From: a virus
Direction: 5' to 3' (one strand)
IMG/VR virus record: IMGVR_UViG_3300037089_000218
Location: 1 to 28,628 of that record
DNA length: 28,628 bases
Shown: positions 1 to 9,132 of the stretch, one piece after another
Numbering within the stretch: position 1 is the stretch's first letter
How the letters are laid out: every line of letters begins with the position of its first letter
Notes under the pieces: model-generated
The model's database searches: none
What the model saw: only the letters and a program-made list of their open reading frames with translations
Told to the model about the DNA's origin: nothing
Translations under genes and position numbers: made by a program

Positions 1-176
1 TTATAGTTGTTCTGAACAGTAGTGGAGTATGCCTGCTGCTGATCGGCTTCTTGTTTCTCTTGTCCTGTTGGCCCACAAAGTTTCGCAATGGGGCCGCAGT
101 AATCATAGGACTCTTCCTTCTCACGAATCCACTCCATTGTCTCCATATCAAGTACACAACGGGTGATTACTTTCAT
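1..176 (-). CDS. Partial phage protein, N-terminus only
   Basis: This is the first 58 codons of a gene that continues past the left edge of the window. It starts at an ATG at 176 with a strong TAGGAG ribosome site 7-8 bases upstream. The visible N-terminus reads MKVITRCVLDMETMEWIREK, followed by a Ser-Tyr-Asp-Tyr-Cys-Gly-Pro stretch and a Gln-rich segment. It sits directly downstream of the 133-aa gene in the same direction, so it belongs to the late structural transcript. I recall similar N-termini in unnamed phage structural proteins, but the visible part does not support a function. Confidence 0.75.
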   Translation of the reverse strand, partial: MKVITRCVLDMETMEWIREKEESYDYCGPIAKLCGPTGQEKQEADQQQAYSTTVQNNY

Positions 177-187
177 GCTCAATTCTC

Positions 188-589
188 CTAAAACATCAAA
201 ACGTAATCGTTACCCTTACTGTGGACGAATCCCAGTCGGGTCGTAAGAAAGGCTATCAGTTTGGGGCTGATGCTCTCTGTGATGATTCCTTTCACGCCGT
301 CCACGCGGGCGCAAACACTGAATCGTGGAATCGCTTCTGAAATGCTCAGGGCCACACGGGCCTCGCTTACTTCGGAAGGGGTAGCGAACTGACTGTGGAG
401 GCGAACCAAATCGCCTTCCCGGTCGAACCGTACGAATACTGTGACGCCGCGCTCGTCAGTTAACTTGAACGAAAGATAGCCGCGGAGCCACCAATCAGTT
501 TCCTCTTTACTGTGATGCCATGAATCCTCATCCACCCAACTCTTCAACAGGGGCAAATCTTCCTGCGTTGTTGCTACGAAATTTATCAC
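188..589 (-). CDS. Small protein with possible GNAT-like fold
   Basis: A protein of about 133 aa. The frame extends to a TTG at 595, but the GTG at 589 is the better start because AGAGGA lies 6 bases upstream of it; at the TTG the same motif has no spacing. An early strand (INFVAT) precedes an acidic, Trp-rich helix region (DLPLLKSWVDEDSWHH). A central beta-rich part follows, and a C-terminal LGFVHSKGNDYVLMF resembles the last strands of GNAT acetyltransferases. I see no clear acetyl-CoA binding signature, so this is a weak fold guess. It lies between a tail-appendage gene and the partial gene at the left edge, so a virion or host-modification role is possible. Confidence 0.6.
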   Translation of the reverse strand: MINFVATTQEDLPLLKSWVDEDSWHHSKEETDWWLRGYLSFKLTDERGVTVFVRFDREGDLVRLHSQFATPSEVSEARVALSISEAIPRFSVCARVDGVKGIITESISPKLIAFLTTRLGFVHSKGNDYVLMF

Positions 590-602
590 GACCAATCCTC
601 TC

Positions 603-2018
603 TTAACTTGGACTCCAATTCATCGACCAAAAATCTACGATCATCAGGCGATTGAGCCCTGATGGGGAAGCTGTGTCGTCGTTCCCCATCATGAAAATAG
701 GGATCAGGGACGGAAAACCCGAAAGAGTTCCGGCTTGAAAGTTAAGCCCAACGGGTGTCGAATAATCAAATCCTACAGAGGCATCGACCCCTACAACAAG
801 AGGCCACGTCCCGTTCATCAGTGTCGCCGCGCCAGTAAAACCCGAAGAAGTTATAATCGATCCAGTACCCCACGGGCCAATTCCGCTTGTGTTAACTGTC
901 CAGTTGAGGGTGCCATAGCCGTTTGCCGATTGCGAGGCATTCGTAGGTGTTATGCTCATCGCTGGGAGGGGAGTTGTCAGAACAAAAGTTCCATCCAGCG
1001 TCACAGTAACTATCCCGCCCGCCGCAAAAGAAATGGTCAGCGTGTGCCACACACCCTGCGTCGGAGCAATGTTGGTTACAAGCGTTACTCCTTGAGTGTT
1101 GTTTCTCACCGAAGGCTCAGGATACGGATTTGTTACGACTTCTAGCGTGAAAAAAGAGTCGTTGATGCTTGGCGCAGTCGTGCTGGTGTCGTAGCGCACT
1201 CCGATAAAAACAGATGGGCGAGACACGCTAGAACCGATATAGTTGTCGATCTGATTCCCGGTCAACCCAACATACAGAACGGATTGAGCCATACTAAAAC
1301 TCGAAGAAAAAGATTCGGGTTCCACTGCTTCAAGTTTGAATATATAAGTCAGCGTTGCTCCCGGATAGTCCGCCAAAGGCCAAGTAAGCTGCGAAATTTC
1401 CGCGTTACTGAAACTCCCGCTACCCGCGAAAGTAAGCCATCCCGCCTCAGATACTACGGCGTTGTTGGCAAATGCATACTGGCCCAAGTGAGGAAATCCG
1501 CCCCCCATCTGACCGCCATAAATAGTCGTCACGCCCAGCAAAGCCCAACCCAACTGACCAATGCTAACAATTGGGATTGTGCCCCCGATATTGTTTGAAC
1601 TCATCGCCGCATGAAAATTGTCTACCAACTGGAATGCAGGAGGCGGTGCTGCTGGCGTCGGCAGAGGAATCTTTGCGATAGCTGCATCAATTAGGGGCTG
1701 AGCTACGCTCTTAACTGTCGCCACGTTTTGCGAGACGCCGCCCGGAGCGATGGGCATCAAACGATCTGTAGGAACACCGGAGCCCGGCGTGCCTGCATCA
1801 ACCAAGTCTGGCGACAATCCAAGGAACGGAGGCAGCTGTCCTGACTGAAAATTGTCGATCCCTGTGCTGGCCGTAGGGGGCCCGCCAAAATTGCGGACGT
1901 TGGGATTCACCGGCGCAGAATTTACGGGCTGCCAATTCTCAGGGAGTCCGGCTTCCTCTTGAATCGTCTGGGGTGGAGGAGGCGTTGCTGCTTTGGGTGT
2001 ATCTTTTTCGTCGGCCAT
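603..2018 (-). CDS. Tail appendage protein with lectin-like beta-sandwich
   Basis: A 471-aa protein. The first 130 or so residues are Pro/Ala/Asn-rich and probably extended (for example AATPPPPQTIQEE). From about residue 135 the sequence becomes beta-rich. It contains SVFIGVRYDTSTT, later WHTLTISFAAGGIVTVTLDG, and a final VDFWSMNW. The W-x-L-x-I-x-F ... V-x-V-x-L-D-G pattern is typical of concanavalin A/LamG-like carbohydrate-binding domains. The ATG shares its A with the TGA stop of the 1362-aa tail gene upstream (TGATG), so translation is probably coupled. I infer a receptor-binding or decoration role at the tail. The lectin assignment is by pattern only. Confidence 0.7.
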   Translation of the reverse strand: MADEKDTPKAATPPPPQTIQEEAGLPENWQPVNSAPVNPNVRNFGGPPTASTGIDNFQSGQLPPFLGLSPDLVDAGTPGSGVPTDRLMPIAPGGVSQNVATVKSVAQPLIDAAIAKIPLPTPAAPPPAFQLVDNFHAAMSSNNIGGTIPIVSIGQLGWALLGVTTIYGGQMGGGFPHLGQYAFANNAVVSEAGWLTFAGSGSFSNAEISQLTWPLADYPGATLTYIFKLEAVEPESFSSSFSMAQSVLYVGLTGNQIDNYIGSSVSRPSVFIGVRYDTSTTAPSINDSFFTLEVVTNPYPEPSVRNNTQGVTLVTNIAPTQGVWHTLTISFAAGGIVTVTLDGTFVLTTPLPAMSITPTNASQSANGYGTLNWTVNTSGIGPWGTGSIITSSGFTGAATLMNGTWPLVVGVDASVGFDYSTPVGLNFQAGTLSGFPSLIPIFMMGNDDTASPSGLNRLMIVDFWSMNWSPS

Positions 2019-5000
2019 CAGAACTCTACGAAAAGGCGGCCAAAAATTGTCATGTTATAAATCATATCTTGATTCGGGGTTTGCCCAAAATCGACCTGAA
2101 TCTGAAGGTGACGGCAACGCGCCAACTTTCCCGTAGACGCGAAGTAATACCGATTCGGAGAATAACTCTTCGGCGTGATCGTCGCACCATATAACGACGG
2201 AGGATCGAACTGCGGAATCCTTGCCATCGGAGTAAACGTGCCTGCGATCTCGTTCAGCAGGGTGCTGACTATGGGTTGATATGCAACACCCGACATATCC
2301 ATCTCAAGGAACTTCAGTACAGCCAACTGTCCGGGATGGGCCAGCATGATGCTTCCCATGATAAAGTTGGCATCGTACATCGTGCCAATAACAGAAGGTG
2401 AAGTTGAGGGTACAGTGACGCCGTTACTCAACATTGTCACTGCGCCGTTCCGAGCCAACAACCGCCCAGTTACCGCAGCATCGGTGTCCACAGAAATGGA
2501 CGTGAGCGCGAGTATGGTTCCCACGAAAACCGAACTGACTCCTAGAGTGGCAGAACTTCCGACTTGCCAGAACACATTAGTGGACTGCGCGCTGTCCGTC
2601 AGAACTATGGATGTGCCTGTGCCAGTTATCAAAGTTGTCGCCATTTGGAAGATCCAAAAAGCGTTGGGGTCGCCACCCCCGTCGAGTGTCAAAGTTCCTG
2701 TCGTTATGGTGAAGGTACCGCTGAGCGAACTGTACACGCCGGGTGCAGGGCTCGTGCCGCCCAACTCCGTCGGGATTGTCACCGCGCCGGGGTACGCCGC
2801 GGCCTGGAGGTACACCAAAGTCAAATCTGTTTGTGCTTGAACCGCAGCCGGGTTGTCAACATTCGTGGCCCCCGTCACCACGGGAGAACCAGTCACTGCG
2901 CTGCCCGGCGACAGACCCAAGTCACCGGTGACGGTTGTTGGACCAGAATTCGTAATCGTGGTACCGGCCAAAACCCCGTATGTGGATGTCGTCAAAAGGT
3001 TGATGGGCGAAGGAGTGACTACGGAGCCACCGTCCGTGAAAATACCGATATTGCGTTCCAAAATTTGTTTGCCGCCAGTCGTCGCACCCACGAGCAACTT
3101 CTTGATACCCGCAGAAACTTCCACGCTCTGAACCATCTGGCAACCATTCGTGATGTTTGCAAAAGGAGACCAAATCGGCTCAGGCCCGTTCGCACCACCC
3201 GGGATCTGAGTCGGGTTGCAGCGATACCAGCCTGTGCTGCCGTCTGCAACCATGATGCAGTTGTCTATGCCAGACTGTTGAACCGCGAGATAGATGTCGT
3301 TGGGGTTCATGACCGCAAACTTGTCGCCCAATGCGAATCCGAAGTTTGGCGCGTTCAAGGAAGGACTCAAGGACTTAACCTGTCCGTCCGAGCTGAAGAA
3401 GTAAATCTGGCCCATATAAACGTCCAAGGCGTTGTAGCTGAGCAAACCAATTCCCGGAGCCAGCGTCAGGGGGTAGAACGATGAAGTCAAGGGACCACCG
3501 GCAATAATCTCAACGCTATCCGTCAACATGACAATGAGGCCCTGCGAAGTCTTCACGACGCGCGTTACAGTCGCGAGATACGGAAACTCGTCGATGGGGT
3601 TGAATGCCGCGTTCGGATTGCCTGTGATGACGTCGGGACCGCCGCTCCAAATAACCGATGCGCCATCTGCGCCCCAAATGCGTTCGAAGTTGTAAACCAT
3701 GGGCAAGAACGTCGAAGGAGGCGGATCGTTCTCATCGTCAATCGGTGCCGGAATCAAGTTGTTCAAGCCGGGATAAATCGCAGTCGGCGTGTCCGGCAGA
3801 TAGTCGTTGAACGACCAAACGCCTGGCACCGTCGGCGACAGAGGGGGAGGATTCGGAATCTCGGTCAAGTAGAACATGTTGTCCGCGCCACCGCCATCCG
3901 CAGAGCGCCAGATGATGATCGTGTCAACCGCAGGATTCAAGGAGCCGATCCCTGAGATCGTATTCACGGCGCCGCTGTTCGAGCCAGTGATCGTGTACAC
4001 GGGGGATGCAGTTGAGATGTCGCCCAGTTCAGATCCTGTTGGAAGACCCAATCCTTTCGAGTACCCAGGAGGAGGCGTTGTGTTGTACGGATCGGTTAAG
4101 AGCCGCGATTCATACGAATAGGCGTAAACATAACCCTTCGTCCAACTCAAAGAATTCGTCAACGCGATACCATCGTTGTACCACGTGATCGCGTTGTCTA
4201 CAGTCTGCGCGCCCTTCGTGAGCCATGACGGGGCCGACATGCCCGACAAGCCAGACTCTAAAACGAATTCGATGTTCGCGTTACTATCGATGACTGCCGC
4301 AGAACCATAAGGCTGCGATATGCTGGGGGGCGCAAATCCGTCAATCGGCAAATACCAAATCGTGTTCGTTGTCCAAGCCATACTCTGGCCGACGCAGGTC
4401 CAAATAACAGAGCCGTCGTTTGTGACGCCGCCGTACAAAGTGTTCCAGTTTGCGGGTTCCGTTCCGGCTGAGATCCCAGTCGTGGTGCAGACTTGGAAGT
4501 TACCGTTCGTATCCACGATGACTGAGAATATTGAGGCGCCAGTGACCCACTGAGTGTAGTTGGTATCCGCAGTCCATGTTCCGTTGCCCAACATCGTCCA
4601 GCCCAACTGACCGTCGTATGTTTGAAACCCCGGAATTATGCCCCATGTCGGTGGTGTAGCGCCACTGCCGGTTGTGCCTGACGTAGTAGCAACTTGCAAA
4701 TAAACTGTTTGGCCCGTAGGAGGGGGAAGAACCAACGTTGGTTCTATGATTGCGCTGTTAGGATACTTCGGACGGATTCCGCTCGAAGGAATGTTATATA
4801 CAGCCTCAAGCGTGTTGGCTTTCCACGGCTGCACCATTGATGGTGTTGCGCCAACCTTACCGATGTTCTGCCATTTCGTATCGTCTCCGTCCCCGACGAA
4901 AGGACCGTCCTGCCCAGGAGCGAAAACCGCGTTAAAATTCGGACGAACGCTTCCCGAAGTTCGTGAAGTACTCTGCGACATAATGAAGATGCACATCGTG

Positions 5001-6106
5001 CCGGGATCGTAGATTGGCTGGCCCGCCTGATAAACAGTTGATCCCTGCCACTCAGTGATCGGGCCCTCATTCGTCCACGTCACGCCGCTCACGATGCCAT
5101 CAGGCGTTGTGCCCCCCGTCGTTTGATTCCAAGCCGGTTGACCGTTGGACGACAACCCATAATGCCCCGTAGGATTGGTACCGTCCGCGTTCACGGTATA
5201 GAGCTGTTGGATGTTTCCTTTCGCATCCAAGATGAGGCCCATGGTGCTGTACACCGAATTGGCCTGCCACACTACCGCAGACGCGCCACTCTCTGTAATG
5301 AGAACGTTGGGTTGTTTCAAGGGCGCGACAATACCCCACTGCCAAACCAATCCGTTGGGGCCGCCCGGCGTGTACACGCGCGTGTCAACTCCGTCGCCCA
5401 TATAGAGGACGCCATCGACCGCTGTGAAACTCGTTTGTCCCGCGCCCACCGATTTGGCAAAGAGCATTTGCGGGGCCACGCTCGCAGAAGGACTCTGCGT
5501 ATCGTACCAAACTGCGCCTGCGGTAAGGGCGGTTCCGGCATGAGTGTCCAGCGCGGCGTTGATGTTGTTCAAAACTAATGTCGTTCCAGTAGATGCGATG
5601 CAAGTAAAAGTGCCGTTGTTCTGGGATAGATCGAATTCCGCAACCAAAAAGATCAAACCCACGAATGCGCCATTGGGGAACTGCAAGGGGGCTGCCGCGC
5701 CGTCGGTGATCACGCCAGTGTATGTACCCGAGACTCCGGGATTCACCGAAGTGACTGCAGTCAACGCGAATGTCGGCGAATCGCCTGTATCGATAATAAC
5801 TTGAATCTGACCTAATGCCGTCTGGAAAGAGAACGCTCGATCCGGCGTCGTGGGATAGATCGCGCCTGAGAAGGGACTGAGACCGGGCCGACGCGCGAGC
5901 GTCAAAAGGTTCGTCAACTCGACGTTAGATCCTGCCCACAAAGCATCAGGGCGCCCACCGTAAAACCTACTTGTAGCGACATCGGAGGGGTCGTGAAGTA
6001 CCGAACGCTGGGTGTACAAACCAGTAAATTGCTTATCCATGAACAACGGCACGTAGCGCGGAGCCTTCTGGGGTTGCGCGCCCGCTGTCTCAAGTAAATT
6101 AGTCAT
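2018..6106 (-). CDS. Large tail protein carrying an inserted DUF3494 ice-binding-like domain
   Basis: A 1362-aa protein, the largest in the window. The body is beta-rich, with many repeats of Trp-x-x-x-x-x-Tyr strands (for example WKANTLEAVYNI, WTADTNYTQW), typical of podovirus-like tail hub or needle proteins. Residues 1035 to 1232 form a complete DUF3494 domain: YGVLAGTTITNSGPTTVTGDLG, NPAAVQAQTDL, PGVYSS, LTLDGGGDPNAFWIFQM, TNVFWQVGSSATLG, FVGTILALTSISV and GRLLARNGAVTMLSN. The domain interrupts a conserved tail segment: GGKQILERNIGIFTDGG lies before it, and MYDANFIMGSIMLAHPGQLA resumes after it. In DUF3494 proteins this fold is a beta-solenoid, ice-binding in some members and adhesive in others. 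The stop overlaps the next ATG. The start overlaps the GIY-YIG gene by 8 bases. Confidence 0.88.
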   Translation of the reverse strand: MTNLLETAGAQPQKAPRYVPLFMDKQFTGLYTQRSVLHDPSDVATSRFYGGRPDALWAGSNVELTNLLTLARRPGLSPFSGAIYPTTPDRAFSFQTALGQIQVIIDTGDSPTFALTAVTSVNPGVSGTYTGVITDGAAAPLQFPNGAFVGLIFLVAEFDLSQNNGTFTCIASTGTTLVLNNINAALDTHAGTALTAGAVWYDTQSPSASVAPQMLFAKSVGAGQTSFTAVDGVLYMGDGVDTRVYTPGGPNGLVWQWGIVAPLKQPNVLITESGASAVVWQANSVYSTMGLILDAKGNIQQLYTVNADGTNPTGHYGLSSNGQPAWNQTTGGTTPDGIVSGVTWTNEGPITEWQGSTVYQAGQPIYDPGTMCIFIMSQSTSRTSGSVRPNFNAVFAPGQDGPFVGDGDDTKWQNIGKVGATPSMVQPWKANTLEAVYNIPSSGIRPKYPNSAIIEPTLVLPPPTGQTVYLQVATTSGTTGSGATPPTWGIIPGFQTYDGQLGWTMLGNGTWTADTNYTQWVTGASIFSVIVDTNGNFQVCTTTGISAGTEPANWNTLYGGVTNDGSVIWTCVGQSMAWTTNTIWYLPIDGFAPPSISQPYGSAAVIDSNANIEFVLESGLSGMSAPSWLTKGAQTVDNAITWYNDGIALTNSLSWTKGYVYAYSYESRLLTDPYNTTPPPGYSKGLGLPTGSELGDISTASPVYTITGSNSGAVNTISGIGSLNPAVDTIIIWRSADGGGADNMFYLTEIPNPPPLSPTVPGVWSFNDYLPDTPTAIYPGLNNLIPAPIDDENDPPPSTFLPMVYNFERIWGADGASVIWSGGPDVITGNPNAAFNPIDEFPYLATVTRVVKTSQGLIVMLTDSVEIIAGGPLTSSFYPLTLAPGIGLLSYNALDVYMGQIYFFSSDGQVKSLSPSLNAPNFGFALGDKFAVMNPNDIYLAVQQSGIDNCIMVADGSTGWYRCNPTQIPGGANGPEPIWSPFANITNGCQMVQSVEVSAGIKKLLVGATTGGKQILERNIGIFTDGGSVVTPSPINLLTTSTYGVLAGTTITNSGPTTVTGDLGLSPGSAVTGSPVVTGATNVDNPAAVQAQTDLTLVYLQAAAYPGAVTIPTELGGTSPAPGVYSSLSGTFTITTGTLTLDGGGDPNAFWIFQMATTLITGTGTSIVLTDSAQSTNVFWQVGSSATLGVSSVFVGTILALTSISVDTDAAVTGRLLARNGAVTMLSNGVTVPSTSPSVIGTMYDANFIMGSIMLAHPGQLAVLKFLEMDMSGVAYQPIVSTLLNEIAGTFTPMARIPQFDPPSLYGATITPKSYSPNRYYFASTGKLARCRHLQIQVDFGQTPNQDMIYNMTIFGRLFVEF

Positions 6107-6722
6107 TGCTCACCGCACAAAGAGAACAAGTCGGCACAACTATTCCGCGGCCAATATGCCACTGTTTATGAGACGATGCCTTACCGCCGTTACTGCAACT
6201 CTCTTTAGTAGCGGGGTTCCCACGCAACTCCATTCTTCGGCGACCTGCTTGTGACTGATGTTCTCTTGTTCGCATACTTTCCAAGCGCCCATTGTCAACG
6301 CTCAATTGCCCGTTAATCTTCCCGCCAATCTTTCCGCCGATGCGCCCCCCAATCTTTCCGGCTTTAGACATCTGTCCCGAAATACTGGACGTCGCTCTTC
6401 CGCCAAGACTGGCAATATTGAATTCGAGAGGGTGATTTAACCACTGAACAAGGGGAGACATTAAGTTTCTTCCACCATCTTCTCTCCACGCCTCGTTTCG
6501 TCCGATTTCAAGGTTTTCAACGGCCTTAAGGTATATTGGGAAAAAATCAGGATCGTCATGCTCCACAACTCGGAGAGAAACTAACTCATGGGTTTCGTCA
6601 CTGAACCAATCGTGTCGATTACGATATCCGACAGTTCGTTCACGCAGCGTTCTGACTGTGGACCCAACCATTTCGATCTTCCCTATTTTCAAATTCTTCA
6701 CGCCGTAAATTGTTCCGATCAC
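6099..6722 (-). CDS. GIY-YIG homing endonuclease, free-standing
   Basis: A 207-aa protein. The N-terminal 60 residues match the GIY-YIG pattern in relaxed form (IYGVKNLKIGKIEMVGSTVRTLRER...), with the conserved Gly-Ser-Thr and an Arg helix. A glutamate-containing segment (NLEIGRNEAWREDGG) follows. From about residue 115 there are Gly-Lys/Arg-Ile-Gly-Gly repeats of the NUMOD3 DNA-binding type (GKIGGRIGGKIGG). The C-terminus has HIGRGIVVPTCSLC, a possible small zinc or DNA-contact motif. The start is a GTG overlapping the stop of the upstream 240-aa gene, and the end overlaps the start of the large tail gene by 8 bases. It is thus wedged exactly between two structural genes, as mobile endonuclease genes usually are. 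No intron flanks it. Confidence 0.85.
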   Translation of the reverse strand: MIGTIYGVKNLKIGKIEMVGSTVRTLRERTVGYRNRHDWFSDETHELVSLRVVEHDDPDFFPIYLKAVENLEIGRNEAWREDGGRNLMSPLVQWLNHPLEFNIASLGGRATSSISGQMSKAGKIGGRIGGKIGGKINGQLSVDNGRLESMRTREHQSQAGRRRMELRGNPATKESCSNGGKASSHKQWHIGRGIVVPTCSLCAVSND

Positions 6723-7441
6723 TGACCACGCGCCTGATTGCCCTGCTGAGTACGAAGTTGCTGAGCCTGAGCCTGACTGCCGCGAATGTTGAACTGAGCC
6801 AAGACTGAGTTGCGCTGCATTTCGTTCAAGCCCTCGGCCTTAGCCAGAAGAGCAGCCACGCCGCGCATGCGATACCGCTGCGCTTCCTGAGCATTGTCCA
6901 CCGCCTCGTATGCTTCGGCGGCGAAGAGATTGTTGAAGATATCTTTGTACTGCGTAGGGATAGGCCAAGGACCGGTCAGATCGTCCATGTCAGGAATCAA
7001 AGTCTGGTACGTAAGCGTTGCTTTGTAGGCTTGGTCCGGGATTGACATGAATCGCAAAGTCACGTTCGTGCCGTACTCCACCTGATGGACTGAAACAGCT
7101 TTGGGTTCGGCTGGTTTCGAAACCGAGACACCCAAAGCAACGGTGTTGTACACATCCTTCACATCGAAGGCGTACTTGCCGTCCGCAGTCGTCAGCGTGA
7201 CTTTTTCCAAGAAACTGAAGTCGGTAAGAGCAACCACATAGTCTTGCTGTGAAGGGACGAGGGTGAGAAGAGTTGACTCCTCACGATTCCAACCCCACGT
7301 GAGTGGCGCGTTCGTGATCGTCGAGATAATCATATTCGCTACTGAGATCGCGGGTTCGTTGGCGATTCCCGCAGTCAGTGGAGAGTACTCAATGAACGTC
7401 TGTGCCCAGTTAATCGTTTGCTGAAGAGTGTATGATGCCAT
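6719..7441 (-). CDS. Head-tail adaptor-like structural protein, second paralog
   Basis: A 240-aa protein starting at an ATG just below the stop of the 369-aa gene. Its first 80 residues (TLQQTINWAQTFIEY, EPAISVANMIISTI, WGWNREES, SQQDYVV) align with the N-terminus of the 369-aa protein upstream (TLQQIVNVALAF, EPALTIANDVMNAI, KWNEL, SWQQDYAV). The two are therefore tandem paralogs. A helical segment (YKDIFNNLFAAEAYEAVDNAQEAQRY) sits near residues 165-195, and the C-terminal 30 residues are Gln-rich. Position next to the large tail protein and this architecture suggest a podovirus-type tail adaptor or tail-tubular component. No exact family can be named from the sequence alone. Confidence 0.75.
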   Translation of the reverse strand: MASYTLQQTINWAQTFIEYSPLTAGIANEPAISVANMIISTITNAPLTWGWNREESTLLTLVPSQQDYVVALTDFSFLEKVTLTTADGKYAFDVKDVYNTVALGVSVSKPAEPKAVSVHQVEYGTNVTLRFMSIPDQAYKATLTYQTLIPDMDDLTGPWPIPTQYKDIFNNLFAAEAYEAVDNAQEAQRYRMRGVAALLAKAEGLNEMQRNSVLAQFNIRGSQAQAQQLRTQQGNQARGQ

Positions 7442-7450
7442 TGTCAGTCC

Positions 7451-8560
7451 TTAGTACTGATACGGGTATCCGCCGCCGCGCCACAATCCTGCACGACGCT
7501 GCTGGCCGCCCATGATGCCTCGGTCTGGAACGAAGATGTTCTCTTCGAGTTCACGATCCTGCTTCGCGCGCAACTCGACCATGGATTGAAGCCAAAGTTG
7601 CCACTCATCCTTAAACTTTCCACGAACTTTTGAGTCTGTGGAGTATCTGTATGCTTGTGCGATAAACCCTTGTCGAAAATTGGGTTCGTATTGATCTGGA
7701 AGCGGAAATAGTGTTTGACTTAACGAAGTGAATCTGACGGGCTGAGCCTGACCGATCAAAAGGAATTGCCATACTGCGCCTGTCTGCGAAGGAGTGGGGT
7801 TGATACGGAATCCCTGACCCCAGGGATCGACAACAGTCCAGCGAGTTGTGGCGCCGGTCCCGAAAACTACCGCGCCGGGAAGAGCGTTCGCCGCAGCGAC
7901 GGGCGCTGCGCTGCCCTCAATGCCGTAAGTGGTGAGCACGAGCAAGTTTCCGTTCGCGTCCTGAATCTGTGTGATCGGATTCGAAGGCATACTCTGCGAG
8001 CCCAAAGGGGTCGTGTACGAAGATCCCGGGCCAGGGTTGTTACCGATGCTCTGGGTGCCATTGTTCAGCGCGCCCCATGTGCCGTAGTACAAAGTATGGT
8101 TGGGGAAGAAGTTGGCCAGAAAAAGAGGGTTGCCGCCGCCCGATGAGCCCATGTCTGCGATGTAGTTGGCTCCGGGATTCTGTTGCAACTCTCGGCCCAC
8201 TTCGACTTCGCGAAAAGGCTTGGGGAATGAATCGCTGTTGATGTCCACGCAAATGCCGCGTTCGAGCCACGCCAAATTCGTCAAAGACTGACCAGCCTCG
8301 GGCTGACCCGGGCACCAATTCGCGGGATAGACTACTGCGTAATCCTGCTGCCAGCTGTTCGTGTAGAATGGGGGCAGAACCAGTTCGTTCCACTTGCCGG
8401 GAAAAGATGTGCCGCAGATCGCGTTCATCACGTCGTTGGCAATCGTCAGAGCGGGCTCTGAGGAGTCTCCCGCAGTATTCAGGACGGGTTCGATATCGCC
8501 GAAGGCCAAGGCCACGTTTACTATCTGCTGCAAGGTGACACGCGACTGAGTCGTAATCAT
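7451..8560 (-). CDS. Head-tail adaptor-like structural protein, first paralog
   Basis: A 369-aa protein. Its ATG overlaps the stop of the HNH gene upstream (ATGA), implying coupled translation. The N-terminal module (residues 1-80) is shared with the next gene. The middle (about residues 130-270) is a beta-rich insert absent from the shorter paralog, containing GIEGSAAPVAAANALPGAVVF and WTVVDPWGQGFRINPTPSQT. The C-terminal part has a helical segment (FRQGFIAQAYRYSTDSKVRGKFKDEW) like that of the paralog, then an Arg/Gly-rich tail. I infer a virion adaptor or tail-tubular protein in the connector. The role rests on position and on similarity between the two neighbours, not on a recognised family. 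Confidence 0.75.
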   Translation of the reverse strand: MITTQSRVTLQQIVNVALAFGDIEPVLNTAGDSSEPALTIANDVMNAICGTSFPGKWNELVLPPFYTNSWQQDYAVVYPANWCPGQPEAGQSLTNLAWLERGICVDINSDSFPKPFREVEVGRELQQNPGANYIADMGSSGGGNPLFLANFFPNHTLYYGTWGALNNGTQSIGNNPGPGSSYTTPLGSQSMPSNPITQIQDANGNLLVLTTYGIEGSAAPVAAANALPGAVVFGTGATTRWTVVDPWGQGFRINPTPSQTGAVWQFLLIGQAQPVRFTSLSQTLFPLPDQYEPNFRQGFIAQAYRYSTDSKVRGKFKDEWQLWLQSMVELRAKQDRELEENIFVPDRGIMGGQQRRAGLWRGGGYPYQY

Positions 8561-9108
8561 TTCTCTCCACCCAAATAAGAAGCAATCTTTCTAATATGCG
8601 TCAAAAAGTCTTCTACTCTCATACTTCTCTTCATATAGTTACACAAATCACAACACGGAACGCAATTTCCTACTTCATACCCAATCTTGTTATTCATTCT
8701 GTCCACTCCGTTACATAAATACGGAACCACATTGATAACGGATCGGTTCTTCGCATAATAAGGTTTCGGGACCGAGCCGCAATATGCACAAGACTTGCTC
8801 GTTATTTCTCGAAAATCCTCTTTACTCAAATTAAAAGAATGACTGCGTGTTTTAGCATTACACTTATATTGAATATATGTCGTGTTGAAACTCCCTAAGT
8901 CGCCCGGCAATGTACGAGTTTTAAGTCGAAGGCATCCGCAACTTTTTGAGTATCCGCGCTTCAACGCATTACTTGAAGCAACGTGGTCATTTCCACAATC
9001 ACATTTACACTCCCAATAAGTATGGCGCCACCCGTCTCTAGAAGCAGTTCGTTTTATCACTACTAATGCATTAAATCTCTGTCCTACCAAATCTTTCAAT
9101 CTACTCAT
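8557..9108 (-). CDS. HNH homing endonuclease with N-terminal zinc ribbon
   Basis: A 183-aa protein. An N-terminal DNA-binding module has a four-Cys cluster (CKCDCGNDH ... SKSCGCLR). A classic phage HNH core follows from about residue 105: SCAYCG, then NGVDRMNNKIGYEVGNCVPCC and CNYMKRSM. The His position is replaced by the NGVDRxxxxxGYxxGNxVPCC form seen in many phage HNH proteins. It ends in ATGA overlapping the start of the 369-aa gene, so it is free-standing. No strong ribosome site precedes the ATG; GGATG lies nearby. A hairpin with a CCATGAA loop ends 25 bases upstream of the start, matching hairpins before two other endonuclease-like genes. Confidence 0.9.
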   Translation of the reverse strand: MSRLKDLVGQRFNALVVIKRTASRDGWRHTYWECKCDCGNDHVASSNALKRGYSKSCGCLRLKTRTLPGDLGSFNTTYIQYKCNAKTRSHSFNLSKEDFREITSKSCAYCGSVPKPYYAKNRSVINVVPYLCNGVDRMNNKIGYEVGNCVPCCDLCNYMKRSMRVEDFLTHIRKIASYLGGEK

Positions 9109-9132
9109 ATAACATCCATGAAAGGTTTTGTC

